Shown here: positions 37,914 through 47,424 of the stretch, piece after piece
How positions within the stretch are numbered: the stretch's first letter is position 1
How the letters are laid out: every line of letters begins with the position of its first letter
Source of the DNA: Pandoraea communis
GTDB lineage: Bacteria; Pseudomonadota; Gammaproteobacteria; Burkholderiales; Burkholderiaceae
Assembly (NCBI RefSeq): GCF_902459745.1
Contig: NZ_CABPSJ010000008.1
Location: 124,001-188,000, forward strand
DNA length: 64,000 nt
Direction: 5' to 3'
The notes under the pieces: generated by a model
Told to the model about the DNA's origin: nothing
Seen by the model: the letters and a program-made list of their open reading frames with translations, nothing else
The model's database searches: none
Made by a program: the position numbers and the translations under genes

Positions 37914-37919
37914 TATAAT
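37914..37919 (+). promoter_or_regulatory. Probable -10 box of the GntR gene
   Basis: A perfect TATAAT lies about 70 bases before the regulator start. The expected -35 position has no good match, so the promoter may be weak or activated. Confidence 0.4.
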
Positions 37920-37987
37920 AGGGCGCATCGCATTGCTCGATCAGGGCTGGCAGATCGCCAGTCCCCTTTCCATCGGTCTGCTCATTG

Positions 37988-38752
37988 ATGCCCACTCGTC
38001 GCCTCAAACTCGCGCACGGCTCTCCTGTTCCCCTCTACATCCAAATCAAGGACATGCTGCGCACAGGCGTTCTTGACGGCACATACGCACCTCACAGCCG
38101 GATGCCCTCGGAGAGCGAGTTGCAGGCGATGTTCGACGTCAGCCGCATTACCATCCGTCAGGCACTCGGTGATCTGCAAAAGGAAGGCCTGATATTCAAG
38201 GTACACGGCAAGGGGGCGTTCGTATCCCAACCAAAAGCCTTCCAGAACGTCACGTCACTCCAGGGGTTCGCCGAGGCCATGTCGCGTCTGGGACACGAGA
38301 TCGTCAATCGTGTCGTGCACTTTCGCTTCGTACCGGCGCCATCGGAGGTCGCCGAGCGCCTCGGTCTCGCAGAACATTCGACGGTCACTGAGATCCGCCG
38401 GGTACGTTTTCTCAACCGAGCCCCCGTTTCCTACGAAATCACTTATCTGCCCGAATCGCTCGGCCGGCAACTCCAGCGCGCCGATCTGGTCACCCGAGAC
38501 ATCTTTCTGATCCTCGAGAACGATTGTGCGGTGCCGCTTGGCGCCGCCGACCTGAGCATCGATGCCGTTGCGGCCGATGCGCCCATCGCGCAAGCGTTGG
38601 ACATCCAGGACGGCGCTCCATTGCTCCGGATTGTGCGGCTCACACACGATAAGGAAGCACGCCCGATCGATTTCGAATACCTGTTCTTCCGGGGCGACAC
38701 CTTCCAGTACCGTTTGCGCGTTGACCGAGAACTTCCGTCCGCACGGAAGTGA
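37988..38752 (+). CDS. GntR-family regulator, HutC subfamily with UTRA ligand domain
   Basis: A 254-residue transcription factor. The N-terminal winged helix spans about residues 12-75, with PLYIQIKDMLRTGVLDG, RMPSESELQAMFDVSRITIRQAL and GLIFKVHGKGAFV. A UTRA domain follows (about 95-240, with ERLGLAEHSTVTEIRRVRF, RAPVSYEITYLP and FEYLFFRGDTFQYRL). HutC-type members repress catabolic operons until a small metabolite binds UTRA. It converges with the ABC permease at the far end of the minus-strand cluster. The perfect palindrome at 50991 before the cluster's first gene has the look of its operator. ATG 37988 is preferred over TTG 37985. Confidence 0.9.
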   Translation: MPTRRLKLAHGSPVPLYIQIKDMLRTGVLDGTYAPHSRMPSESELQAMFDVSRITIRQALGDLQKEGLIFKVHGKGAFVSQPKAFQNVTSLQGFAEAMSRLGHEIVNRVVHFRFVPAPSEVAERLGLAEHSTVTEIRRVRFLNRAPVSYEITYLPESLGRQLQRADLVTRDIFLILENDCAVPLGAADLSIDAVAADAPIAQALDIQDGAPLLRIVRLTHDKEARPIDFEYLFFRGDTFQYRLRVDRELPSARK

Positions 38753-38776
38753 TAGCGTTACTTCATTTTCGCGTCG

Positions 38777-39574
38777 TCATTTCGCGCGCCTCTGCTCGCC
38801 GTACCAAGGGAGTAAGCGCCGAACTCCCAAATCGAACAGGTGATCGGCGGCGAACCCCATTATTCCAAGCAACGTCAGTCCGACGAACATGTTGTCGACG
38901 CGAAATATCTGTTGCGACATCTGGATGAGATACCCAATACCGTAATTGGCTCCCGTCAACTCGGCTGCGACAAGCACCACTAGCGAGAGAGAAAGACTCA
39001 CTCGCACGCCGGCGATGATGAACGGCAACGCCGCCGGCAGGATAAGAAAGATCAGCATTCGCCAGTGCGATGCGCCGAGACTGGCAGCCGCTCGCTCGAG
39101 CAGCGGATTGGCGTTGCTCACGCCGAGATAAGTGTTGACCCAGATCGGGAAGAACACGCCCCAAGCTATGAGAAAGACCTTCGAGCCTTCGCCGATACCG
39201 AACCAGAAGATAGCTAGGGGCACGAACGCAAGCGATGGGATTGCACGCAGCATTTGCACGAGCGGATTGATAAGGGCATTGAACCAAGGCGTACGGGCCA
39301 TTGCCACGCCGAGCACAACGCCCGCGCTGCCGCCGATCAGAAATCCGACGCCGGCGCGCCACAGACTGTCCAGCACGTGACGTTGCAGTTCGCCGGTGCC
39401 CGCCAGTTGCCACATTGCACGTAAAACCGCCGACGGTGCCGGCACCATCACTGGGTCTACCAGGGCGCTATCGCTAACCCATTCCCAGATGCCGAAAAAC
39501 AGGATCAGCCCAAGCGCTCCGAGCCATGTGTCGCGAACGCGCGCGCGGCGCACCGAAACGGGGATACGGCTCAT
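38777..39574 (-). CDS. ABC transporter permease, taurine/sulfonate/nitrate type (first system)
   Basis: A 265-residue inner-membrane protein of the TauC/SsuC/NrtB family. It has about six membrane segments and the coupling motif around RAAASLGASHWRMLIFLILPAALP (EAA loop; here residues about 165-188). It overlaps the ATPase gene by an ATGA, so the two are translationally coupled. It is the last gene of the minus-strand cluster, 24 bases from the convergent GntR gene. Confidence 0.9.
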   Translation of the reverse strand: MSRIPVSVRRARVRDTWLGALGLILFFGIWEWVSDSALVDPVMVPAPSAVLRAMWQLAGTGELQRHVLDSLWRAGVGFLIGGSAGVVLGVAMARTPWFNALINPLVQMLRAIPSLAFVPLAIFWFGIGEGSKVFLIAWGVFFPIWVNTYLGVSNANPLLERAAASLGASHWRMLIFLILPAALPFIIAGVRVSLSLSLVVLVAAELTGANYGIGYLIQMSQQIFRVDNMFVGLTLLGIMGFAADHLFDLGVRRLLPWYGEQRRAK

Positions 39575-40410
39575 TCCGACACCTCGGCTCCGATGGCACG
39601 CGAAAGTCGCTCATAGAGTGAGTTGAAGCGCGCAGACGTGCGACGGCGTGGGTGTTCGAAATCCGCTAACGAGATATCGTCCACGATGCGCCCGGGGTGG
39701 GGCGACATCACGATGACGCGAGATGCTAGGTAGACGGCCTCGGCAATGTTATGCGTGACGAAGACGACTGTCTTACGTGTGTTCCGGTGGATCTCAAGCA
39801 ATTGCACCTGAAGGTCGCGACGCGTCATGGCGTCGAGTGCGGCAAAGGGTTCGTCCATCAGGAGGATGCTAGGGTCGGTCGCGAGCGCCCGGGCAATCGC
39901 CGCGCGTTGCTTCATGCCGCCGGACAATTCGAATGGATAGCGGCGTGCTGCCTCGTTCAGCCCAACGGCGGCCAGATGCTTCTCGACCCGCGTCTGGCGC
40001 TCCGCTGCTCGAACCCCGGCCATCCTTAGCCCAAACGCAACATTACCGGCAAGCGTAAGCCAGGGGAACAACGAATACTCCTGGAAAACGACGCCACGCT
40101 CTGGCGACGGACCCCTCACTGGCAAGCCTGCCACACGCAGATATCCTTGGGTAGGGCGAACGAAACCGGCGATCATGTTGAGCAACGTCGTCTTTCCGCA
40201 ACCGCTGGGGCCGAGCAGGCAGAGGAATTCGCCAGCCTCGATGCGCAGATCGACATTGGCCAACGCCATGCTGATCGTACCGTCGCGTGCCTCATATTGG
40301 TGTCCCAGGCCAACGCATTCGATCAGGGCCGTTGCCCGCGCCTCATCTGGCGCGAACGACGCGACCTCCGCGAACGCGGCACTTACATGTATGGGTACAC
40401 TGGCATTCAT
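39571..40410 (-). CDS. ABC transporter ATPase, taurine/sulfonate/nitrate type (first system)
   Basis: A 279-residue ATPase with Walker A GPSGCGKTT, signature LSGGMKQRAAIARAL, Walker B ILLMDEPFAALD and switch histidine in FVTHNIAEA. It has the SsuB/TauB-type GVVFQEYSLFPW Q-loop region. A 30-residue N-terminal extension precedes the nucleotide-binding domain. ATGA overlaps on both sides tie it to the binding protein and the permease. Confidence 0.92.
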   Translation of the reverse strand: MNASVPIHVSAAFAEVASFAPDEARATALIECVGLGHQYEARDGTISMALANVDLRIEAGEFLCLLGPSGCGKTTLLNMIAGFVRPTQGYLRVAGLPVRGPSPERGVVFQEYSLFPWLTLAGNVAFGLRMAGVRAAERQTRVEKHLAAVGLNEAARRYPFELSGGMKQRAAIARALATDPSILLMDEPFAALDAMTRRDLQVQLLEIHRNTRKTVVFVTHNIAEAVYLASRVIVMSPHPGRIVDDISLADFEHPRRRTSARFNSLYERLSRAIGAEVSE

Positions 40411-41495
40411 CGAATGCTGTCCAGAATGCCGGTCACCACGACCTGATTGAAGTCGGGAATACGGGCGCCGGGCCGTACCAGCTTATTGTCGATTGCCCAA
40501 CGCGCCTGACTCTCGAGCTCACGCACAACGGACGCCTTGTCGATCCCTAGGCCGAGATTGAGCTTCGGCCAGTACCGGGCGGCCAGCGCGGGATCGAAGT
40601 TCACGCGTTGCGCGACGAGAGCGGACGCGCGCGAGGGATCCGCCGCATTAGCCGCGTCAGCAGCACGAACCGCGAGTAGCGCCCGTCGCAGCAGATCCGG
40701 GTGTTTGTCGATGGTCGACTGCAACGTGATGACCGCCGAGATGGCGTGATACAGGCCCGGTGTCGCAATCGTATGGAACTTGCCCCGGCCCTGTGTCACC
40801 GCCTGGGATATTGCCGGCTCGGTCCAGACGAATGCATCGAGCGACCCGTTCACCAGACTGCTGACGAAATCCCCCGGGGAGAGGCTGACAGCCGTGATGT
40901 CAGACCACTTCAGACCCTGCTTTTCGAGCAATTTCGAAAGGTAATAATGGGCATTGGTGCCCTGTGAATAACCGATGCGCTTACCTTTGATATCGGCGGC
41001 CGTCCTGATCGACTGATTCGCGACCAACTCGAACGGCTCGTAGGGGGCTCCGTTGCCGTTGTTCGTGGTGGCGACGATCCGCACTGGCACACCGTTGAGC
41101 GCAGCGAATACGACAGGCGTTTCCGCAGCGGTGCCAATTAGCACGCGATCGCCAGCAACGGCGTCGAGCACGAGGCGGCCGCTTGCAAAAGTGATTGAGT
41201 TCGGAGACAGCCCTTCCTTTTGCCAAAGCTTGTCGGCGTCCGCCACGAAGAATTGAGCCCAGCCAAGCGAAAGCCCTTCGCCAATGGTCACGGCCTGTGC
41301 CGCTGCCGAGGGTGTATCTACCGTTGCAAGAATGGAAAAGGCCGCCGCGGCCGCCATGCCGGGTAATCCTGCAAGTCGCATGCGCCGGCGAGGGCGCAAG
41401 CCACGATCCGGGCCAGGCAGCGTGCGGGAAAGCAAACGGGGCAGCGGGAAATTCAGGAACGCAGAGAGGCGCATGTGGGTAAGGTGCGAAAGCAT
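40407..41495 (-). CDS. Periplasmic substrate-binding protein, NitT/TauT type (first system)
   Basis: Up to 362 residues. The start is uncertain: ATGs lie at 41495, 41474 and 41381. The mature region begins after a signal peptide ending in DTPSAAA. The domain is of the SsuA/ThiY kind (ITFASGRLVLDAVAGDRVLIGTAAE, ELVANQSIRTAADIKGKRIGYSQGT). The protein would deliver a small organic anion or amide to the permease. The ligand cannot be read from sequence, but the two amidases directly upstream suggest an amide-containing compound. Confidence 0.88.
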   Translation of the reverse strand: MLSHLTHMRLSAFLNFPLPRLLSRTLPGPDRGLRPRRRMRLAGLPGMAAAAAFSILATVDTPSAAAQAVTIGEGLSLGWAQFFVADADKLWQKEGLSPNSITFASGRLVLDAVAGDRVLIGTAAETPVVFAALNGVPVRIVATTNNGNGAPYEPFELVANQSIRTAADIKGKRIGYSQGTNAHYYLSKLLEKQGLKWSDITAVSLSPGDFVSSLVNGSLDAFVWTEPAISQAVTQGRGKFHTIATPGLYHAISAVITLQSTIDKHPDLLRRALLAVRAADAANAADPSRASALVAQRVNFDPALAARYWPKLNLGLGIDKASVVRELESQARWAIDNKLVRPGARIPDFNQVVVTGILDSIR

Positions 41496-41591
41496 CGTCA
41501 GAGGTGACCGGGAGCGCTATGAGGCGCGTCGAATCGAAAGCCTTGTTAGGCAATGGGGAGGCGGTGAAGCGGCATGGCGTATGACCTCAGG

Positions 41592-43085
41592 TCAGACGTC
41601 CCGAATTCTTGAAAGCACAGGGAACGGAGAAATCCGTTCGAAAGCGCGAGCCGCGCGCAACACGAGATCGTCACGATGCCGAGGGCCAACAATCTGCAAC
41701 CCAATTGGCAAGCCATGTGCACTCAGCCCGATTGGCACGGAGGCAGCAGGTTGTTGGGACAGATTGAACGGATATGTGAACGGTGAAATGGCCGCGCCTG
41801 TGGCATACCCCTCGGCGGCAGGGTCTGCTACCGGCGCTACCGTGGTGGTGGTCGGTGTAATCAACAGATCCCATTCGTTGCCGACAAACGCCGTGAGACG
41901 CTGCGCCAGATGCTCGCGCGCCTGCACGGCAGCAAGATATTGCACCGCTGTGATGCCCATACCACGCTCCGCCGCAGCTCTGAAGCCCGTTTCGGCCAGC
42001 GCGTGCCGCTCGGCAGGAATCGACTCGAACAGACGCGCCACGCCAGCGTCAACCAGAACGCGAAGGAACGTCAGCGGGTCGCCGATATCGGGGTCGGCGC
42101 GTTGCACTCTCGCCCCAAGCGTCTGAAACAAGGCCGCAGCCTTATCGACGCGGTCGGCAACCTCGGGATCCACGCGAGCGAAGCCCAACGTCGGACTGAA
42201 CGCAATGCGTAGCCCTTGTATGCCGTCGTCCAGACCAATCAACCAATCGCGCTCGACGTAAGGCGGTGCGTACCAGTCACGTGCGTCTGGACGCGCAATG
42301 ACGCGCAGCAGACGTGCGGCATCGGCCACAGTGCGCGTCATCGGAGCTATGTGGAACAGCGTACCGGTGTGCGCTGCGGGGTATCCGGGGGCGCGCCCGA
42401 AACTGGGCTTGAAGCCGAATACACCCGAGTGCGCTGCGGGTAACCGGGTCGATCCGCCGCCGTCGGTCGCAACATGCAGCGGACCGTAGCCGATCGCGGC
42501 TGCGGCTGCCGCACCGCCGCTACTCCCGCCCGGCGTGTGATCCAAATGCCAAGGGTTACGCGTGATGCCTGTAAGAGGACTGTCCGCGAGGGCCTTCCAG
42601 CCATACTCCGCCGTCGTGGTTTTGCCAAGAATTACCGCCCCCGCTTCATGCAGCCGCGCAGCCGCAGGCGAGTCTTCGTTCCAGTCCTGATCTGGATCAA
42701 CCAGGCGACTTCCGCGCAGCGTCGGCCATCCCCTGACGAGAAGCAGATCCTTGATAGTGACTGGCACACCATCGACGCCATGCGCTCCGCCAATCGCATG
42801 CCCGTCACGCCACCGCGTCTCAGACGCGCGCGCCGCCGCCAGGGCTTGCTCGCCGTCAAGCCACGCGAAAGCGTTGATGAGTGGTTCGTTAGCTTCGATA
42901 TGAGCGAGGACGTCGGTGACGACATCCACTGGCGAGAATGCGCCGCTCGCGTATCCCGCAACCATCTGCGCTGCCGTAAGCAGGGCAAGCCGGCCGTGTG
43001 CATCGGTAGACGGGGCTGATGGCACCGATGCGCCTGACTCGGCAGCGTGAGGGGGGGCTGCGGACGTTGTCGCGAATGAACTCAT
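41592..43085 (-). CDS. Amidase-signature hydrolase
   Basis: A 497-residue enzyme of the amidase signature family. The catalytic triad is visible as K112 (VTIKDLL), cis-Ser 188 (GGSSGG) and nucleophile Ser 212 (GGGSTR), with standard spacing. An Ala/Ser-rich N-terminal stretch of about 30 residues is not part of the domain and is too polar for a clear signal peptide. The enzyme would hydrolyse a carboxamide to acid and ammonia. It lies in a same-strand cluster with a second amidase and two ABC transporters. Confidence 0.9.
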   Translation of the reverse strand: MSSFATTSAAPPHAAESGASVPSAPSTDAHGRLALLTAAQMVAGYASGAFSPVDVVTDVLAHIEANEPLINAFAWLDGEQALAAARASETRWRDGHAIGGAHGVDGVPVTIKDLLLVRGWPTLRGSRLVDPDQDWNEDSPAAARLHEAGAVILGKTTTAEYGWKALADSPLTGITRNPWHLDHTPGGSSGGAAAAAAIGYGPLHVATDGGGSTRLPAAHSGVFGFKPSFGRAPGYPAAHTGTLFHIAPMTRTVADAARLLRVIARPDARDWYAPPYVERDWLIGLDDGIQGLRIAFSPTLGFARVDPEVADRVDKAAALFQTLGARVQRADPDIGDPLTFLRVLVDAGVARLFESIPAERHALAETGFRAAAERGMGITAVQYLAAVQAREHLAQRLTAFVGNEWDLLITPTTTTVAPVADPAAEGYATGAAISPFTYPFNLSQQPAASVPIGLSAHGLPIGLQIVGPRHRDDLVLRAARAFERISPFPVLSRIRDV

Positions 43086-43206
43086 GCAAGGCTCCGGATG
43101 ATGGAAAGCGAGTGATCTGCCATGTCATAACGAGTTAATGGCATTGTCGCGTCTGACTCGATGTCATCCAACCAATCAATCGCGATTTGAATATCGGCGG
43201 CGAAGA

Positions 43207-44646
43207 TTACCGATCTGTCACAGCATTGTGGCCGGTGATGTACTGTGGCAGCCCATTCGCCGTTGCACCCAGACGCGTCGAAGTCCGTGCATGTAGCAGA
43301 TTGGCCAGCGAAGCCAGTCGGCGGTCGGACAGAGCGGGGCCGATCAGACTTAGCCCGAAAGGCAGCCCATCGTCGCGCATGCCTGAAGGCACGCTAATGG
43401 CGCACAACCGGAGCGGATTTGCGAAGTAGGTATAACGCCCCATACGCGCATTCGCAACGATCGGGTCGGCAGCGACGGCCTCACAGGTTGGTAGCGTGCC
43501 GCATGTCGGCACGACCAGCAGTGGCAGCGTCGCGAAGGTCGCGTCGACGGCGGCGCGATACTCGCGCAAACGATATATCGCATCGAACACATCGGCAGCG
43601 GAGTAACGCGAAGCTGAGCACAATGCGTCGAGTACCATCGGATGAATCTGCTCCGGATGCTGCGCTGCGCATTGGCCGTAAGCAATGCCACGCTCGGCGA
43701 CCAACGCGCTGTTGAAAACGAGATCGCCCGCAGCCAGATACGGCGAAAAGTCGACGCCAACAGGCTCGCCGCCCGCAGCAATGAGGGTATCCAGGGCGCG
43801 TGCGTATTGACGCTCCGCATGTCTGTCGCCAAAGAACTCAAGTTGATTGTCGGCCACAACCCCGAAGCGGAAGCGATCGGGAAGGGCTTGCGCCGGAGCC
43901 AGCACAGCTTCGCGACTCGAGAACGGGTCGCGAAGGTCGTGGCCAACCAGAATATCGAACACAGCATAGGCATCGTCCACCGTCAACGCGAATACAGGGG
44001 CCACGTCAAACGTACGATTGCAATAGACAAACCCGGCCATACCGATCAGCCCCGGCGTCGGCTTTAATCCGACAATGTTGTTACAGGCTGCCGGCACTCG
44101 CCCCGAACCGCCGGTATCCGAGCCGATCGAAAACGCGACATGCCCTTTTGCCACGGCCACCGCTGAGCCAGAACTCGAGCCGCCAGGAATATGGGCGCGA
44201 CTAAAAGCATTGCGGCAATGGCCGGTGAGGTTACGCGTGCCGACCAGTCCTGTCGCGAACTGATCCATATTCTGCTTGCCGATGAACAGCGCACCGGCTG
44301 CGTCGAGCCGTTCGATGACCGTGGCGCTCTGCTCGGGAACATAGGCGAACGCGTCACAGCCCGCAGTGGTTGGCACGCCAGCTACGTCGATATTGTCCTT
44401 GATGCCGTAGGGCACGCCGAAAAGCGGAAGTCTTTCGCCCGCGGCCCGCCGCTCGATGAGCTTACGTGCGCGCGCATAGGCTGTCTCTCGCGGCACGACG
44501 TGCAGCCAGATGAAGGGGTCATCGTCGGCGGCAATCCGCCGATAGACTTCGTCAACGACTTGTAGGGGGGTGACGTCATCGCGCGAATAGGCAAGCCGAA
44601 GCGAGGCGAAGTCGAGACTGAGCGAAGGCAGGTTAGGGCGTGGCAT
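43207..44646 (-). CDS. Amidase-signature hydrolase, allophanate-hydrolase-like
   Basis: A 479-residue enzyme. The triad is K83 (GIKDNIDVAG), cis-Ser 157 (GGSSSG) and Ser 181 (TGGSGRVP). The PLFGVPYGIKDNIDV and CRNAFSRAHIPGGSSSGSAV motifs are closest in style to AtzF/allophanate hydrolases. Those are about 600 residues with an extra C-terminal domain that is missing here. No urea carboxylase gene is nearby, so true allophanate hydrolysis is doubtful. It could act after the other amidase on the same imported compound. Confidence 0.85.
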   Translation of the reverse strand: MPRPNLPSLSLDFASLRLAYSRDDVTPLQVVDEVYRRIAADDDPFIWLHVVPRETAYARARKLIERRAAGERLPLFGVPYGIKDNIDVAGVPTTAGCDAFAYVPEQSATVIERLDAAGALFIGKQNMDQFATGLVGTRNLTGHCRNAFSRAHIPGGSSSGSAVAVAKGHVAFSIGSDTGGSGRVPAACNNIVGLKPTPGLIGMAGFVYCNRTFDVAPVFALTVDDAYAVFDILVGHDLRDPFSSREAVLAPAQALPDRFRFGVVADNQLEFFGDRHAERQYARALDTLIAAGGEPVGVDFSPYLAAGDLVFNSALVAERGIAYGQCAAQHPEQIHPMVLDALCSASRYSAADVFDAIYRLREYRAAVDATFATLPLLVVPTCGTLPTCEAVAADPIVANARMGRYTYFANPLRLCAISVPSGMRDDGLPFGLSLIGPALSDRRLASLANLLHARTSTRLGATANGLPQYITGHNAVTDR

Positions 44647-44715
44647 GGAAACAGATGCGATAGTCGCCTGTAAGGCGAGGACGTTGGCGACGAAGTCACT
44701 GGCGGGCGGTATGCC

Positions 44716-45714
44716 TCACGAGCGAGTGCCGTGATGGGTGCCGATCTGGGCGATGGCAATACGTGCGGCCTTACGCACTTCCGGATCGCCGTCGTTTAGC
44801 GCGACGTCAAGCACGCCGAGGGCACTGCGGTCTCCGATTTCGCCAAGCGCCAGTGCGGCCTCCTTGCGCACGTTGCTCACGGGATAGGCAAGCAGCGCGC
44901 AAAGCGGGTGCGTACTGTCCGATTGTTGCAGGCGCCCAAGCGCGCGGGCCGCTTGCAACGCGACTTGCCAATACGAGTCATCGAGTGCGGCCTCCAACGA
45001 AGCACGCGCGCTGGTCAGGCGCAGCTTGCCCAATGTGGACGCGGCTTCCTCGCGAACCTGCCATTCGTTGTCACGAAGTGCTACTGTCAATGTCGGCAGC
45101 ACGTGCTCGCCGGTCGTAAAACCCAGCGCCCCGGTCGCGGCCCGTCGCACATCGGGAGAGTCGTCGCTGCGTGCCAGTGCAGCAATCTCGTCTATCGCCG
45201 GTGCGTGGCGCAGCCAGCCGAGGACACCCACCGCTTCGCGGCGAACCAGTGCGGAGGTGTCGGCCAACGCCGTGCGCGCAGGCTCGGCGGATTGGGGCAG
45301 ACGCAGCTCGCGCAACGCACGCAGCAAGGCCGCGCGCCCAAATGCATCCGCGTCAGCCAGGTGAGCCAGCAGGCGCAATCCCACTTCGGCAACTTTGAGC
45401 GCCGAAAGACTTTCGGCGGCAGCGTCACGTGTGCCGACGTCGCTGTCGCGAAGCGCGGCGCACAAGGCATCGACCGCCTCCGGCGTCTCCCAGGCGCTGA
45501 GGCGTTCCGCAGCGGTGCGCCGCACGTCGGCATCCACATCGCCTTGCAGCACCGCTACGAGCAACGGGAGATAGACCTCGTCTTCAAGGTCAGCGGCATC
45601 GATAACTGCCAGGCGCCGAACCACGGCGTCCGGGGCCAGGAATCGTTCGCGCAGGCCTTCGTCGTCCCGGGTGTCGAACAGCACAGCGTCTTTGGGGGGA
45701 AGGGCAAACGTCAT
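44716..45714 (-). CDS. HEAT-repeat protein
   Basis: A 332-residue alpha-solenoid made of about eight HEAT/PBS-lyase-type repeats of about 31 residues, each with a pattern such as VRREAVGVLGWL, VRRAATGALGF, VREEAASTLGKL, VRKEAALALGEIGD and VRKAARIAIAQIG. It has no signal peptide. Such scaffolds bind or chaperone partner enzymes, and some act in cofactor attachment. It is coupled by an ATGA overlap to the upstream ATPase gene, which ties it to the transporter and the AprAB-like enzyme. A maturation role for the flavoprotein is inference. Confidence 0.88.
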   Translation of the reverse strand: MTFALPPKDAVLFDTRDDEGLRERFLAPDAVVRRLAVIDAADLEDEVYLPLLVAVLQGDVDADVRRTAAERLSAWETPEAVDALCAALRDSDVGTRDAAAESLSALKVAEVGLRLLAHLADADAFGRAALLRALRELRLPQSAEPARTALADTSALVRREAVGVLGWLRHAPAIDEIAALARSDDSPDVRRAATGALGFTTGEHVLPTLTVALRDNEWQVREEAASTLGKLRLTSARASLEAALDDSYWQVALQAARALGRLQQSDSTHPLCALLAYPVSNVRKEAALALGEIGDRSALGVLDVALNDGDPEVRKAARIAIAQIGTHHGTRS

Positions 45715-46592
45715 AATGCGGAACCTGCGGAAGTGGGGATTCTGATATCGCCCAGCGGGTTGAGCCGGGCAACGGGATGAATCGGTGCGTTGTGGCGCAA
45801 CAGTGTCAGGCAGTGCTTTTTCAAGGCGACGAACGCGGGCTCGGTCACAAGGTCATGCGCTTCGTCGCGCTCGCGCGGACGGGCGAACGGCACACGAATG
45901 TCTTCGATGATTGTGCCCGGCCCGGCACTCATCACAAGAATTCGGTCGGCGAGAAACAGTGCCTCGTCGATGTCGTGCGTCACGAACACGACACTCTGAC
46001 GATGCTCGCTCCAGACATCGAGCAGCAGCGCCTGCATCATGCCTCGTGTTTGCGCGTCGAGCGCACCGAATGGTTCGTCCATAAGCAGGATGCGCGGACG
46101 ATTGATCATGGCACGAGCAATTTCCGCACGCTGCTGCATGCCGCCAGACAATTGTGCGGGATACCGGTCGGCAACCCCGGCCAGACCGACGCGTTCGAGC
46201 AGCAAGCGGGCACGACGGTGGCGCTCGCGCTTGCTCACACCTTTCATCTTCAGGCCGAATGCAACGTTATCGAGTGTTGTGCGCCACGGCAGTAGTGTGT
46301 GGTGCTGAAACACAATGCCCCGATCCGGATGCGGCCCGTCGATATGCTCGCCGTCGAGCGTCGCCCGGCCGGCACTGGGTGCAATATGGCCGGCAAGCAC
46401 TCCGAGCAAAGTCGATTTGCCGCAACCCGATGGACCGATAATGCAGACAAATTCGCCCGGCTCGATGACGACATCGACCGTGCGTACTGCGTCGATGCGC
46501 TGCTCGCCCCGACCGAGTGTGATGCCCAACTGCTCCAGCATGACTCGCCCCGTGTTGGTCGCCGGGGCGGCGACAGGTTCGCGAGCACTCAT
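45711..46592 (-). CDS. ABC transporter ATPase, taurine/sulfonate/nitrate type (second system)
   Basis: A 293-residue ATPase starting at ATG 46592, which overlaps the permease stop as ATGA. The frame runs further upstream only as a shadow of the permease gene. Motifs: Walker A GPSGCGKSTLLG, signature LSGGMQQRAEIARAM, Walker B ILLMDEPFGALDAQT and switch histidine in FVTHDIDEALF. The C-terminal 40 residues extend past the usual domain. Confidence 0.92.
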   Translation of the reverse strand: MSAREPVAAPATNTGRVMLEQLGITLGRGEQRIDAVRTVDVVIEPGEFVCIIGPSGCGKSTLLGVLAGHIAPSAGRATLDGEHIDGPHPDRGIVFQHHTLLPWRTTLDNVAFGLKMKGVSKRERHRRARLLLERVGLAGVADRYPAQLSGGMQQRAEIARAMINRPRILLMDEPFGALDAQTRGMMQALLLDVWSEHRQSVVFVTHDIDEALFLADRILVMSAGPGTIIEDIRVPFARPRERDEAHDLVTEPAFVALKKHCLTLLRHNAPIHPVARLNPLGDIRIPTSAGSAL

Positions 46593-47413
46593 TGCCGGCC
46601 CCCAATGGCGGCGAGCCACGGCGTCAGGCGACGCCCGGTCATTCGCACGAGGCCGCTGCAGCCCATGCCCAGCGCACCAATGAGCAACATGCCCACGACA
46701 ATGTCGGGATACCGCTGCACGGTATAGGACTCCCACGCGTAATATCCGATGCCGAACTGGCCTGAGATCATTTCGGCCGTGACGAGGCAGAACCACGACG
46801 TTCCCATCCCGATGGTCATTCCGGTCACGATACCCGGCGCGGCGCCGGGCAGAATCACTTCGCGCAGGATCGCACCCGGACCGGCGCCGAGACTGCGTGC
46901 TGATGCCACTAGCCGTGGATCGACACTCTCCGCGCCGTGTATCGTGCCAAGCAAAATCGGAAAGAAAGCGCCGATGTATGTGATGAAGATCATCGAGAGT
47001 TCGGACGATGGGAACATCAGGATCGCCAGTGGAATCCACGAGACCGCTGGGATCGGACGCAGCACTTCAAGCGGCGTGAGCAGGCCAAACCGTGCCCATT
47101 GCGAGCGCCCGATCGCCAGACCGATCAACACGCCACTCGCCACCGCACTCAGGTAACCGCTCGCTACCCGTCTTATGCTACTTGTGAGGTGACTCACGAG
47201 CTTGGGCGATTGCAGCAGATCCCAGCCCGCAGTGAGCGTCTGAGCAGGCGTGGGCAAGTTTTCGAATGAAATCAGGCCAAGATTAAGTCGATGCGTCGAT
47301 GCGATGTGCCATAGCAGCACACATAGCGCGAGCGACGCCCATTGCAGTCCCGATCGGACGCCTCGTGCTTGCAGGGGCGTGGCCCGCCCGCCGCTTGTGC
47401 TTACCGTCGCCAT
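46589..47413 (-). CDS. ABC transporter permease, taurine/sulfonate/nitrate type (second system)
   Basis: A 274-residue membrane protein from ATG 47413 (MATVSTSGGRATP). The frame is open further upstream but overlaps the binding-protein gene. It has about six membrane segments and the EAA-loop sequence ARSLGAGPGAILREVILPGAAP. It partners the second ATPase and the binding protein directly upstream. Confidence 0.9.
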   Translation of the reverse strand: MATVSTSGGRATPLQARGVRSGLQWASLALCVLLWHIASTHRLNLGLISFENLPTPAQTLTAGWDLLQSPKLVSHLTSSIRRVASGYLSAVASGVLIGLAIGRSQWARFGLLTPLEVLRPIPAVSWIPLAILMFPSSELSMIFITYIGAFFPILLGTIHGAESVDPRLVASARSLGAGPGAILREVILPGAAPGIVTGMTIGMGTSWFCLVTAEMISGQFGIGYYAWESYTVQRYPDIVVGMLLIGALGMGCSGLVRMTGRRLTPWLAAIGGRQ

Positions 47414-47424
47414 CGTCGTCGACC